Assembly: GCA_963920705.1 (NCBI GenBank)
Contig: OY987234.1
Span: 1,240,001-1,304,000 of the forward strand
Direction: 5' to 3'
DNA length: 64,000 bases
Origin: Odiellus spinosus
Taxonomy: Eukaryota > Arthropoda > Arachnida > Opiliones > Phalangiidae
Part shown: in pieces, positions 27,345 to 40,630 of the stretch
How the letters are laid out: each line of letters opens with the position of its first letter
Numbering within the stretch: position 1 is the stretch's first letter
Program-made: the position numbers and the translations under genes
Notes under the pieces: generated by a model
What the model was told of the DNA's origin: nothing
Databases searched by the model: none
Seen by the model: the letters and a program-made list of their open reading frames with translations, nothing else

Positions 27345-29099
27345 GGATCAACATTTGGGAAATTTGTGGATCTACACTTGGGAAATTTGTGGATCTACAC
27401 TTGGGAAATTAGGTGATCTACACTTGGGAAATTTGTGGATCTACATTTGGGAAATTTGTGGATCTACACTTGGGAAATTTGTGGATCTACACTTGGGAAA
27501 TTTGTGGATCTACATTTGGGAAATTTGTGGATCTACACTTGGGAAATTTGTGGATCTACACTTGGGAAATTTGTGGATCTACACTTGGGAAATTTGTGGA
27601 TCTACACTTGGGAAATTTGATTATCTGCACTTGGAAAATTTGTGGATCTACACTTGGGAAATTTGTGGATCTACACTTGGGAAATTTGTGGATCTACACT
27701 TGGGAAATTTGTGGATATGCACTTGGGAAATTTGTGGATCTACACTTGAGAAATTTGTGGATCTACATTTGGGAAATTTGTGGATCTACACTTGGGAAAT
27801 TTGTGGATCTACACTTGGGAAATTTGTGGATCTGCACTTGGAAATTTGTGGATCTACACTAAGGAAATTTGTGGATCTACACTTGGGAAATTTGTGGATC
27901 TGCGCTTGGGAAATTTGTGGATATACACTTGGGAAATTTGTGGGTCTACACTTGGGAAATTTGTGGATCTACACTTGGGAAATTTGGTGATCTACACTTG
28001 GGAAATTTGTGGATCTACATTTGGGAAATTTGTGGATCTACACTTGGGAAATTTGTGGATCTACAATTGGGAAATTTGTGGATCTACATTTGGGAAATTT
28101 GTGGATCTACACTTGGGAAATTTGTGGATCTACACTTGGGAAATTTGTAGATCTACACTTGGGAAATTTGTGGATCTACACTTGGGAAATTTGTGGATCT
28201 AAACTTGGGAAATTTGTGGATCTGCGATTGGGAAATTTGTGGATCTGCACTTGGAAAATTTGTGGATCTACACTTGGGAAATTTGTGGATCTACATTTGG
28301 GAAATTTGTGGATCTACACTTGGGAAATTTGTGGATCTACACTTGGGAAATTTGTGGATCTACACTTGGGAAATTTGTGGGTCTACACTTGGGAAATTTG
28401 TGGATCTACACTTGGGAAATTTGTGGATCTACACTTGGGAAATTTGTGGATCTACACTTGGGAAATTTGGTGATCTACACTTGGAAAATTTGTGGATCTA
28501 CATTTGGGAAATTTGTGGATCTACACTTGGGAAATTTGTGGATCTACACTTGGGAAATTTGTGGATCTACATTTGGGAAATTTGTGGATCTACACTTGGG
28601 AAATTTGTGGATCTACACTTGGGAAATTTGTGGATCTACACTTGGGAAATTTGTGGATCTACACTTGGGAAATTTGATTATCTGCACTTGGAAAATTTGT
28701 GGATGTGCACTTGGGAAATTTGTGGATCTGCACTTGGGAACTTTGTGGATCTGCACTTGGGAAAATTGTGGATCTGCACCTGGCAAATTTGTGGATCTGC
28801 ACTTGGGAAATTTGTGGATCTACACTTGGGAAATATGTGGATCTACACATTGGCAAATTGTGGATCTACACTTGGGAAATTTGATTATCTGCACTTGGAA
28901 AATTTGTGGATGTGCACTTGGGAAATTTGTGGATCTGCACTTGGGAACTTTGTGGATCTGCATTTTGGAAAATTGTGGATCTGCACTTGGCAAATTTGTG
29001 GATCTACATTTGGGAAATTTGTGGATCTACACTTGGGAAATTTGTGGATCTGCACTTGGGAAATTTGTTGATCTACACTTAGGAAATTTGTGGATCTAC

Positions 29100-31850
29100 A
29101 TTTGGGAAATTTGTGGATCTACACTTGGGAAATTTGTGGATCTACACTTGGGAAATTTGTGGATCTGCACTTTTGAAATTTGTGGATCTGCACTTGGGAA
29201 ATTTGTGGATCTGCATTGGAAAATTTGTGGATCTACACTTGGGAAATTTGGTGATCTACACTTGGGAAATTTGATTATCTGCACTTGGAAAATTTGTGGA
29301 TGTGCACTTGGGAAATTTGTGGATCTGCACTTGGGAACTTTGTGGATCTGCACTTGGGAAAATTGTGGATCTGCACTTGGCAAATTTGTGGATCTGCACT
29401 TGGGAAATTTGTGGATCTGCACTTGGGAAATTTGTGGATCTGCACTTTTGAAATTTGTGGATATGCCCTTCGGAAATTTGTGGATATGCACTTGGGAAAT
29501 TTGTGGATCTGCACTTGGGAAATTTTTGGATCTGCACTTGGGAAATTTGTGGATCTGCACTTGGGAAATTTGTGGATCTGCACATGGGAAATTTGTGGAT
29601 CTACAATTGGGAAATTTGTGGATCTACATTTGGGAAATTTGTGGATCTACACTTGGGAAATTTGTGGATCTACACTTGGGAAATTTGTGGATCTGCACTT
29701 GGAAATTTGTGGATCTACACTAAGGAAATTTGTGGATCTACATTTGGGAAATTTGTGGATCTACACTTGGGAAATTTGTGGATCTACACTTGGGAAATTA
29801 GGTGATCTACACTTGGGAAATTTGTGGATCTACATTTGGGAAATTTGTGGATCTACACTTGGGAAATTTGTTTATCTACACTTGGGAAATTTGTGGATCT
29901 ACATTTGGGAAATTTGTGGATCTACACTTGGGAAATTTGTGGATCTACACTTGGGAAATTTGTGGATCTACACTTGGGAAATTTGTGGATCTACACTTGG
30001 GAAATTTGATTATCTGCACTTGGAAAATTTGTGGATCTACACTTGGGAAATTTGTGGATCTACACTTGGGAAATTTGTGGATCTACACTTGGGAAATTTT
30101 TTGGATATGCACTTGGGAAATTTGTGGATCTACACTTGAGAAATTTGTGGATCTACATTTGGGAAATTTGTGGATCTACACTTGGGAAATTTGTGGATCT
30201 ACACTTTGGAAATTTGTGGATCTGCACATTGGCAATTTGTGGATCTACACTTGGGAAATTTGATTATCTGCACATGGAAAATTTGTGGATGTGCACTTGG
30301 GAAATTTGTGGATCTGCACTTGGGAACTTTGTGGATCTGCATTTGGGAAAATTGTGGATCTGCACTTGGCAAATTTGTGGATCTACATTTGGGAAATTTG
30401 TGGATCTACACTTGGGAAATTTGTGGATCTGCACTTGGGAAATTTGATTATCTGCACTTGGAAAATTTGTGGATCTACACTTGGGAAATTTGTGGATCTA
30501 CACTTGGGAAATTTGTGGATCTACACTTGGGAAATTTTTTGGATATGCACTTGGGAAATTTGTGGATCTACACTTGAGAAATTTGTGGATCTACATTTGG
30601 GAAATTTGTGGATCTACACTTGGGAAATTTGTGGATCTACACTTTGGAAATTTGTGGATCTGCACATTGGCAATTTGTGGATCTACACTTGGGAAATTTG
30701 ATTATCTGCACATGGAAAATTTGTGGATGTGCACTTGGGAAATTTGTGGATCTGCACTTGGGAACTTTGTGGATCTGCATTTGGGAAAATTGTGGATCTG
30801 CACTTGGCAAATTTGTGGATCTACATTTGGGAAATTTGTGGATCTACACTTGGGAAATTTGTGGATCTGCACTTGGGAAATTTGTTGATCTACACTTGTG
30901 AAATTTGTGGATCTACATTTGGGAAATTTGTGGATCTACACTTGGGAAATTTGTGGATCTACACTTGGGAAATTTGTGGATCTGCACTTGGGAAATTTGT
31001 GGATCTGCACTTTTGAAATTTGTGGATCTGCACTTGGGAAATTTGTGGATCTGCATTGGAAAATTTGTGGATCTACACTTGGGAAATTTGGTGATCTACA
31101 CTTGGGAAATTTGATTATCTGCACTTGGAAAATTTGTGGATGTGCACTTGGGAAATTTGTGGATCTGCACTTGGGAACTTTGTGGATCTGCACTTGGGAA
31201 AATTGTGGATCTGCACTTGGCAAATTTGTGGATCTGCACTTGGGAAATTTGTGGATCTGCACTTGGGAAATTTGTGGATCTGCACTTTTGAAATTTGTGG
31301 ATATGCCCTTCGGAAATTTGTGGATATGCACTTGGGAAATTTGTGGATCTGCACTTGGGAAATTTTTGGATCTGCACTTGGGAAATTTGTGGATCTGCAC
31401 TTGGGAAATTTGTGGATCTGCACATGGGAAATTTGTGGATCTACAATTGGGAAATTTGTGGATCTACATTTGGGAAATTTGTGGATCTACACTTGGGAAA
31501 TTTGTGGATCTACACTTGGGAAATTTGTGGATCTGCACTTGGAAATTTGTGGATCTACACTAAGGAAATTTGTGGATCTACATTTGGGAAATTTGTGGAT
31601 CTACACTTGGGAAATTTGTGGATCTACACTTGGGAAATTAGGTGATCTACACTTGGGAAATTTGTGGATCTACATTTGGGAAATTTGTGGATCTACACTT
31701 GGGAAATTTGTTTATCTACACTTGGGAAATTTGTGGATCTACATTTGGGAAATTTGTGGATCTACACTTGGGAAATTTGTGGATCTACACTTGGGAAATT
31801 TGTGGATCTACACTTTGGAAATTTGTGGATCTACACTTGGGAAATTTGAT
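29100..31850 (+). repeat. 1,840-bp offset duplication
   Basis: Sequence at about 29.10-30.00 kb matches about 30.94-31.84 kb at an offset of 1,840 bp (80 monomers), covering a cassette, the CCCTTCGG block, GGAAATTAGGTGATC and TTTGTTTATC. The space between includes the independent 438-bp duplication. Near 31,810 the second copy has CACTTTGGAAATTT where the first has CACTTGGGAAATTT. Confidence 0.75.
30007..30888 (+). repeat. 438-bp tandem duplication with 24-bp monomer
   Basis: Two tandem copies of 438 bp start at GATTATCTGC near 30,008 and 30,446. The unit is 19 monomers plus one base. The extra base lies in an unusual 24-bp monomer ending AAATTTTTTGGATATGC (near 30,095 and 30,533), which I saw only here. 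Both copies include GCACATTGGCAATTT and GCACATGGAAAATTT. No differences were noticed. Confidence 0.85.
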
Positions 31851-32939
31851 TATCTGCACTTGGAAAATTTGTGGATCTACACTTGGGAAATTTGTGGATC
31901 TACACTTGGGAAATTTGTGGATCTACACTTGGGAAATTTGTGGATATGCACTTGGGAAATTTGTGGATCTACACTTGAGAAATTTGTGGATCTACATTTG
32001 GGAAATTTGTGGATCTACACTTGGGAAATTTGTGGATCTACACTTTGGAAATTTGTGGATCTGCACATTGGCAATTTGTGGATCTACACTTGGGAAATTT
32101 GATTATCTGCACATGGAAAATTTGTGGATGTGCACTTGGGAAATTTGTGGATCTGCACTTGGGAACTTTGTGGATCTGCATTTGGGAAAATTGTGGATCT
32201 GCACTTGGCAAATTTGTGGATCTACATTTGGGAAATTTGTGGATCTACACTTGGGAAATTTGTTGATCTGCACTTGGGAAATTTGTTGATCTACACTTGT
32301 GAAATTTGTGGATCTACATTTGGGAAATTTGTGGATCTACACTTGGGAAATTTGTGGATCTACACTTGGGAAATTTGTGGATCTGCATTTTTGAAATTTG
32401 TGGATCTGCACTTGGGAAATTTGTGGATCTGCATTGGAAAATTTGTGGATCTACACTTGGGAAATTTGGTGATCTACACTTGGGAAATTTGATTATCTGC
32501 ACTTGGAAAATTTGTGGATGTGCACTTGGGAAATTTGTGGATCTGCACTTGGGAACTTTGTGGATCTGCACTTGGGAAAATTGTGGATCTGCACTTGGCA
32601 AATTTGTGGATCTGCACTTGGGAAATTTGTGGATTTGCACTTGGGAAATTTGTGGATCTGCACTTTTGTAATTTGTGGATATGCCCTTCGGAAATTTGTG
32701 GATATGCACTTGGGAAATTTGTGGATCTGCACTTGGGAAATTTTTGGATCTGCACTTGGGAAATTTGTGGATCTGCACTTGGGAAATTTGTGGATCTGCA
32801 CATGGGAAATTTGTGGATCTACAATTGGGAAATTTGTGGATCTACATTTGGGAAATTTGTGGATCTACACTTGGGAAATTTGTGGATCTACACTTGGGAA
32901 ATTTGTGGATCTGCACTTGGAAATTTGTGGATCTACACT

Positions 32940-34770
32940 AAGGAAATTTGTGGATCTACATTTGGGAAATTTGTGGATCTACACTTGGGAAATGTGTGGA
33001 TCTACACTTGGGAAATTTGGTGATCTACACTTGGGAAATTTGTGGATCTACATTTGAGAAATTTGTGGATCTACACTTGGGAAATTTGTGGATCTACACT
33101 TGGGAAATTTGTGGATCTGCACTTTTGAAATTTGTGGATCTGCACTTGGGAAATTTGTGGATCTGCATTGGAAAATTTGTGGATCTACACTTGGGAAATT
33201 TGGTGATCTACACTTGGGAAATTTGTGGATCTACATTTGAGAAATTTGTGGATCTACACTTGGGAAATTTGTGGATCTACACTTGGGAAATTTGTGGATC
33301 TGCACTTTTGAAATTTGGTGATCTACACTTGGGAAATTTGATTATCTGCACTTGGAAAATTTGTGGATGTGCACTTGGGAAATTTGTGGATCTGCACTTG
33401 GGAACTTTGTGGATCTGCACTTGGGAAAATTGTGGATCTGCACTTGGCAAATTTGTGGATCTGCACTTGGGAAATTTGTGGATCTGCACTTGGGAAATTT
33501 GTGGATCTGCACTTTTGAAATTTGTGGATATGCCCTTCGGAAATTTGTGGATATGCACTTGGGAAATTTGTGGATCTGCACTTGGGAAATTTTTGGATCT
33601 GCACTTGGGAAATTTGTGGATCTGCACTTGGGAAATTTGTGGATCTGCACATGGGAAATTTGTGGATCTACAATTGGGAAATTTGTGGAATTACATTTGG
33701 GAAATTTGTGGATCTACACTTGGGAAATTTGTGGATCTACACTTGGAAATTTGTGGATCTACACTAAGGAAATTTGTGGATCAACATTTGGGAAATTTGT
33801 GGATCTACATTTGGGAAATTTGTGGATCTACATTTGGGAAATTTGTGGATCTACACTTGGGAAATTTGTGGATCTACACTTGGGAAATTTGTGGATCTGC
33901 ACTTGTAAATTTGTGGATCTACACTAAGGAAATTTGTGGATCTACATTTGGGAAATTTGTGGATCTACACTTGGGAAATGTGTGGATCTACACTTGGGAA
34001 ATTTGGTGATCTACACTTGGGAAATTTGTGGATCTACATTTGAGAAATTTGTGGATCTACACTTGGGAAATTTGTGGATCTACACTTGGGAAATTTGTGG
34101 ATCTGCACTTTTGAAATTTGTGGATCTGCACTTGGGAAATTTGTGGATCTGCATTGGAAAATTTGTGGATCTACACTTGGGAAATTTGGTGATCTACACT
34201 TGGGAAATTTGTGGATCTACATTTGAGAAATTTGTGGATCTACACTTGGAAAATTTGTGGATCTACACTTGGGAAATTTGTGGATCTGCACTTTTGAAAT
34301 TTGGTGATCTACACTTGGGAAATTTGATTATCTGCACTTGGAAAATTTGTGGATGTGCACTTGGGAAATTTGTGGATCTGCACTTGGGAACTTTGTGGAT
34401 CTGCACTTGGGAAAATTGTGGATCTGCACTTGGCAAATTTGTGGATCTGCACTTGGGAAATTTGTGGATCTGCACTTGGGAAATTTGTGGATCTGCACTT
34501 TTGAAATTTGTGGATATGCCCTTCGGAAATTTGTGGATATGCACTTGGGAAATTTGTGGATCTGCACTTGGGAAATTTTTGGATCTGCACTTGGGAAATT
34601 TGTGGATCTGCACTTGGGAAATTTGTGGATCTGCACATGGGAAATTTGTGGATCTACAATTGGGAAATTTGTGGATCTACATTTGGGAAATTTGTGGATC
34701 TACACTTGGGAAATTTGTGGATCTACACTTGGGAAATTTGTGGATCTGCACTTGGAAATTTGTGGATCTA
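32940..34770 (+). repeat. 986-bp tandem duplication (2 copies)
   Basis: Copies match at an offset of 986 bp from about 32.94 and 33.93 kb. Each carries GGGAAATGTGTGG (near 32,990 and 33,976), CATTTGAGAAATTT, two GCATTGGAAAATTT-type segments, a cassette and the CCCTTCGG block. The first copy has GTGGAATTACATTTGGG near 33,688 and the second has ACACTTGGAAAATTT near 34,245 where the first has ACACTTGGGAAATTT. Confidence 0.8.
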
Positions 34771-37700
34771 CACTAAGGAAATTTGTGGATCAACATTTGG
34801 GAAATTTGTGGATCTACACTTGGGAAATTTGTGGATCTACACTTGGGAAATTAGGTGATCTACACTTGGGAAATTTGTGGATCTACATTTGGGAAATTTG
34901 TGGATCTACACTTGGGAAATTTGTGGATCTACACTTGGGAAATTTGTGGATCTACATTTGGGAAATTTGTGGATCTACACTTGGGAAATTTGTGGATCTA
35001 CACTTGGGAAATTTGTGGATCTACACTTGGGATATTTGTGGATCTACACTTGGGAAATTTGATTATCTGTACTTGGAAAATTTGTGGATCTACACTTGGG
35101 AAATTTGTGGATCTACACTTGGGAAATTTGTGGATCTACACTTGGGAAATTTGTGGATATGCACTTGGGAAATTTGTGGATCTACACTTGAGAAATTTGT
35201 GGATCTACATTTGGGAAATTTGTGGATCTACACTTGGGAAATTTGTGGATCTACACTTTGGAAATTTGTGGATCTGCACATTGGCAATTTGTGGATCTAC
35301 ACTTGGGAAATTTGATTATCTGCACTTGGAAAATTTGTGGATGTGCACTTGGGAAATTTGTGGATCTGCACTTGGGAACTTTGTGGATCTGCATTTGGGA
35401 AAATTTTGGATCTAAACTTGGCAAATTTGTGGATCTACATTTGGGAAATTTGTGGATCTACATTTGGGAAATTTGTGGATCTACACTTGGGAAATTTGTG
35501 GATCTACACTTGGGAAATTTTTGGATCTGCACTTTTGAAATTTGTGGATCTGCACTTGGGAAATTTGTGGATCTGCATTGGAAAATTTGTGGATCTACAC
35601 TTGGGAAATTTGGTGATCTACACTTGGGAAATTTGATTATCTGCACTTGGAAAATTTGTGGATGTGCACTTGGGAAATTTGTGGATCTGCACTTGGGAAC
35701 TTTGTGGATCTGCACTTGGGAAAATTGTGGATCTGCACTTGGCAAATTTGTGGATCTGCACTTGGGAAATTTGTGGATCTGCACTTGGGAAATTTGTGGA
35801 TCTACACTTTTGAAATTTGTGGATATGCCCTTCGGAAATTTGTGGATATGCACTTGGGAAATTTGTGGATCTGCACTTGGGAAATTTGTGGATCTGCACT
35901 TGGGAAATTTGTGGATCTACACTTTGGAAATTTGTGGATCTGCACATTGGCAATTTGTGGATCTACACTTGGGAAATTTGATTATCTGCACTTGGAAAAT
36001 TTGTGGATGTGCACTTGGGAAATTTGTGGATCTGCACTTGGGAACTTTGTGGATCTGCATTTGGGAAAATTGTGGATCTGCACTTGGCAAATTTGTGGAT
36101 CTACATTTGGGAAATTTGTGGATCTACACTTGGGAAATTTGTGGATCTGCACTTGGGAAATTTGTTGATCTACACTTGTGAAATTTGTGGATCTACATTT
36201 GGGAAATTTGTGGATCTACACTTGGGAAATTTGTGGATCTACACTTGGGAAATTTTTGGATCTGCACTTTTGAAATTTGTGGATCTGCACTTGGGAAATT
36301 TGTGGATCTGCATTGGAAAATTTGTGGATCTACACTTGGGAAATTTGGTGATCTACACTTGGGAAATTTGATTATCTGCACTTGGAAAATTTGTGGATGT
36401 GCACTTGGAAATTTGTGGATCTACACTAAGGAAATTTGTGGATCTACATTTGGGAAATTTGTGGATCTACACTTGGGAAATTTGTGGATCTACACTTGGG
36501 AAATTTGGTGATCTACACTTGGGAAATTTGTGGATCTACATTTGAGAAATTTGTGGATCTACACTTGGGAAATTTGTTTATCTACACTTGGGAAATTTGT
36601 GGATCTACATTTGGGAAATTTGTGGATCTACACTTGGGAAATTTGTGGATCTACACTTGGGAAATTTGTGGATCTACACTTGGGAAATTTGTGGATCTAC
36701 ACTTGGGAAATTTGTGGATCTACACTTGGGAAATTTGTGGATATGCACTTGGGAAATTTGTGGATCTACACTTGGGAAATTTGTGGATCTACATTTGGGA
36801 AATTTGTGGATCTACACTTGGGAAATTTGTGGATCTACACTTGGGAAATTTGTGGATCTGCACTTGGGAAATTTGTGGATCTGCACTTGGAAAATTTGTG
36901 GATCTGCACTTTGAAAATTTGTGGATCTACACTTGGGAAATTTGATTATCTGCACTTGGAAAATTTGTGGATGTGCACTTGGGAAATTTGTGGATCTGCA
37001 CTTGGGAACTTTGTGGATCTGCACTTGGGAAAATTGTGGATCTGCACTTGGCAAATTTGTGGATCTGCACTTGGGAAATTTGTGGATCTGCAATTGGGAA
37101 ATTTGTGGATCTGCACTTGGGAAATTTGTGGATCTGCACTTTTGAAATTTGTGGATATGCCCTTCGGAAATTTGTGGATATGCACTTGGGAAATTTTTGG
37201 ATCTGCACTTGGGAAATTTTTGGATATGCACTTGGGAAATTTGTGGATCTGCACTTGGGAAATTTGTGGATCTGCACATGGGAAATTTGTGGATCTACAA
37301 TTGGGAAATTTGTGGATCTACATTTGGGAAATTTGTGGATCTACACTTGGGAAATTTGTGGGTCTACACTTGGGAAATTTGTGGATCTACACTTGGGAAA
37401 TTTGTGGATCTACACTTGGGAAATTTGTGGATCTACATTTGGGAAATTTGTGGATCTACACTTGGGAAATTTGTGGATCTACAATTGGGAAATTTGTGGA
37501 TCTACATTTGAGAAATTTGTGGATCTACACTTGGGAAATTTGTGGATCTACACTTGGGAAATTTGTGGATCTACACTTGGGAAATTTGTGGATCTACACT
37601 TGGGAAATTTGTGGATCTACACTTGGGAAATTTGTGGATCTGCGCTTGGGAAATTTGTGGATCTGCACTTGGAAAATTTGTGGATCTACATTTGGGAAAT

Positions 37701-38959
37701 TTGTGGATCTACACTTGGGAAATTTGTGGATCTACACTTGGGAAATTTGTGGGTCTACACTTGGGAAATTTGTGGATCTACACTTGGGAAATTTGTGGAT
37801 CTACACTTGGGAAATTTGTGGATCTACACTTGGGAAATTTGGTGATCTACACTTGGGAAATTTGTGGATCTACATTTGGGAAATTTGTGGATCTACACTT
37901 GGGAAATTTGTGGATCTACACTTGGGAAATTTGTGGATCTACATTTGGGAAATTTGTGGATCTACACTTGGGAAATTTGTGGATCTACACTTGGGAAATT
38001 TGTGGATCTACACTTGGGAAATTTGATTATCTGCACTTGAAAATTTGTGGATGTGCACTTGGGAAATTTCTGGATCTGCACTTGGGAACTTTGTGGATCT
38101 GCACTTGGGAAAATCGTGGATCTGCACCTGGCAAATTTGTGGATCTGCACTTGGGAACTTTGTGGATCTGCACTTGGGAAATTTGTGGATCTACACTTGG
38201 GAAATATGTGGATCTACACATTGGCAATTTGTGGATCTACACTTGGGAAATTTGATTATCTGCACTTGGAAAATTTGTGGATGTGCACTTGGGAAATTTG
38301 TGGATCTGCACTTGGGAACTTTGTGGATCTGCATTTGGGAAAATTGTGGATCTGCACTTGGCAAATTTGTGGATCTACATTTGGGAAATTTGTGTATCTA
38401 CACTTGGGAAATTTGTGGATCTGCACTTGGGAAATTTGTTGATCTACACTTGGGAAATTTGTGGATCTACATTTGGGAAATTTGTGGATCTACACTTGGG
38501 AAATTTGTGGATCTACACTTGGGAAATTTGTGGATCTGCACTTTTGAAATTTGTGGATCTGCACTTGGGAAATTTGTGGATCTGCATGGGAAAATTTGTG
38601 GATCTACACTTGGGAAATTTGTTGATCTACACTTGGGAAATTTGTGGATCTACATTTGGGAAATTTGTGGATCTACACTTGGGAAATTTGTGGATCTACA
38701 CTTGGGAAATTTGTGGATCTACACTTGGGAAATTTGTGGATCTACACTTGGGAAATTTGATTATCTGCACTTGGAAAATTTGTGGATCTACACTTGGGAA
38801 ATTTGTGGATCTACACTTGGGAAATTTGTGGATCTGCACTTTTGAAATTTGTGGATCTGCACTTGGGAAATTCGTGGATCTGCGCTTGGGAAATTTGTGG
38901 ATCTGCACTTGGAAAATTTGTGGATCTACATTTGGGAAATTTGTGGATCTACACTTGGG

Positions 38960-40630
38960 AAATTTGTGGATCTACACTTGGGAAATTTGTGGATCTACAT
39001 TTGGGAAATTTGTGGATCTACACTTGGGAAATTTGTGGATCTACACTTGGGAAATTTGTGGATCTACACTTGGGAAATTTGTGGATCTACACTTGGGAAA
39101 TTTGATTATCTGCACTTGGAAAATTTGTGGATGTGCACTTGGGAAATTTCTGGATCTGCACTTGGGAACTTTGTGGATCTGCACTTGGGAAAATCGTGGA
39201 TCTGCACCTGGCAAATTTGTGGATCTGCACTTGGGAACTTTGTGGATCTGCACTTGGGAAATTTGTGGATCTACACTTGGGAAATATGTGGATCTACACA
39301 TTGGCAATTTGTGGATCTACACTTGGGAAATTTGATTATCTGCACTTGGAAAATTTGTGGATGTGCACTTGGGAAATTTGTGGATCTGCACTTGGGAACT
39401 TTGTGGATCTGCATTTGGGAAAATTGTGGATCTGCACTTGGCAAATTTGTGGATCTACATTTGGGAAATTTGTGTATCTACACTTGGGAAATTTGTGGAT
39501 CTGCACTTGGGAAATTTGTTGATCTACACTTGGGAAATTTGTGGATCTACATTTGGGAAATTTGTGGATCTACACTTGGGAAATTTGTGGATCTACACTT
39601 GGGAAATTTGTGGATCTGCACTTTTGAAATTTGTGGATCTGCACTTGGGAAATTTGTGGATCTGCATTGGAAAATTTGTGGATCTACACTTGGGAAATTT
39701 GTTGATCTACACTTGGGAAATTTGTGGATCTACATTTGGGAAATTTGTGGATCTACACTTGGGAAATTTGTGGATCTACACTTGGGAAATTTGTGGATCT
39801 ACACTTGGGAAATTTGTGGATCTACACTTGGGAAATTTGATTATCTGCACTTGGAAAATTTGTGGATGTGCACTTGGGAAATTTCTGGATCTGCACTTGG
39901 GAACTTTGTGGATCTGCACTTGGGAAAATCGTGGATCTGCACCTGGCAAATTTGTGGATCTGCACTTGGGAACTTTGTGGATCTGCACTTGGGAAATTTG
40001 TGGATCTACACTTGGGAAATATGTGGATCTACACATTGGCAATTTGTGGATCTACACTTGGGAAATTTGAATATCTGCACTTGGAAAATTTGTGGATGTG
40101 CACTTGGGAAATTTGTGGATCTGCACTTGGGAACTTTGTGGATCTGCATTTGGGAAAATTGTGGATCTGCACTTGGCAAATTTGTGGATCTACATTTGAG
40201 AAATTTGTGTATCTACACTTGGGAAATTTGTGGATCTGCACTTGGGAAATTTGTTGATCTACACTTGGGAAATTTGTGGATCTACACTTGGGAAATTTGT
40301 GGATCTACACTTGGGAAATTTGTGGATCTGCACTTTTGAAATTTGTGGATCTGCACTTGGGAAATTTGTGGATCTGCATTGGAAAATTTGTGGATCTACA
40401 CTTTGGAAATTTGGTGATCTACACTTGGGAAATTTGATTATCTGCACTTGGAAAATTTGTGGATGTGCGCTTGGGAAATTTGTGGATCTGCACTTGGGAA
40501 ATTTGTGGATCTGCGCTTGGGAAATTTGTGGATCTACACTTGGGAAATTTGTGGGTCTACACTTGGGAAATTTGTGGATCTACACTTGGGAAATTTGGTG
40601 ATCTACACTTGGGAAATTTGTGGATCTACA
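38960..40630 (+). repeat. 735-bp tandem pair, left set
   Basis: A 735-bp unit (32 monomers less one base) repeats in tandem from near 39.10 and 39.84 kb. It contains two cassettes, the first with AAATTTCTGG and GGAAAATCGTGG, then GGGAAATATGTGG and ACATTGGCAATTT. A related copy lies near 38.03 kb at an offset of 1,080. The second copy has GAATATCTGC near 40,069 instead of GATTATCTGC. The whole pair recurs at about 44.13-45.82 kb. Confidence 0.8.

Larger units (their letters stand above)
24620..28725 (+). repeat. 2,181-bp tandem duplication (about 1.9 kb matched per copy)
   Basis: About 1.9 kb starting at GCATTGGAAAATTT near 24,643 recurs from near 26,824 at a constant offset of 2,181 bp, up to about 26,545 and 28,726. 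Each copy contains the cassette, the complete CCCTTCGG block, a GTAGATCTAC monomer (25,965 and 28,146), CTGCGATTGGG and the GTGGGTCT run. One noticed difference is TTTTGTAATTTG near 24,878 against TTTTGAAATTTG near 27,059. It is one of the largest recent events in region II. Confidence 0.85.
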
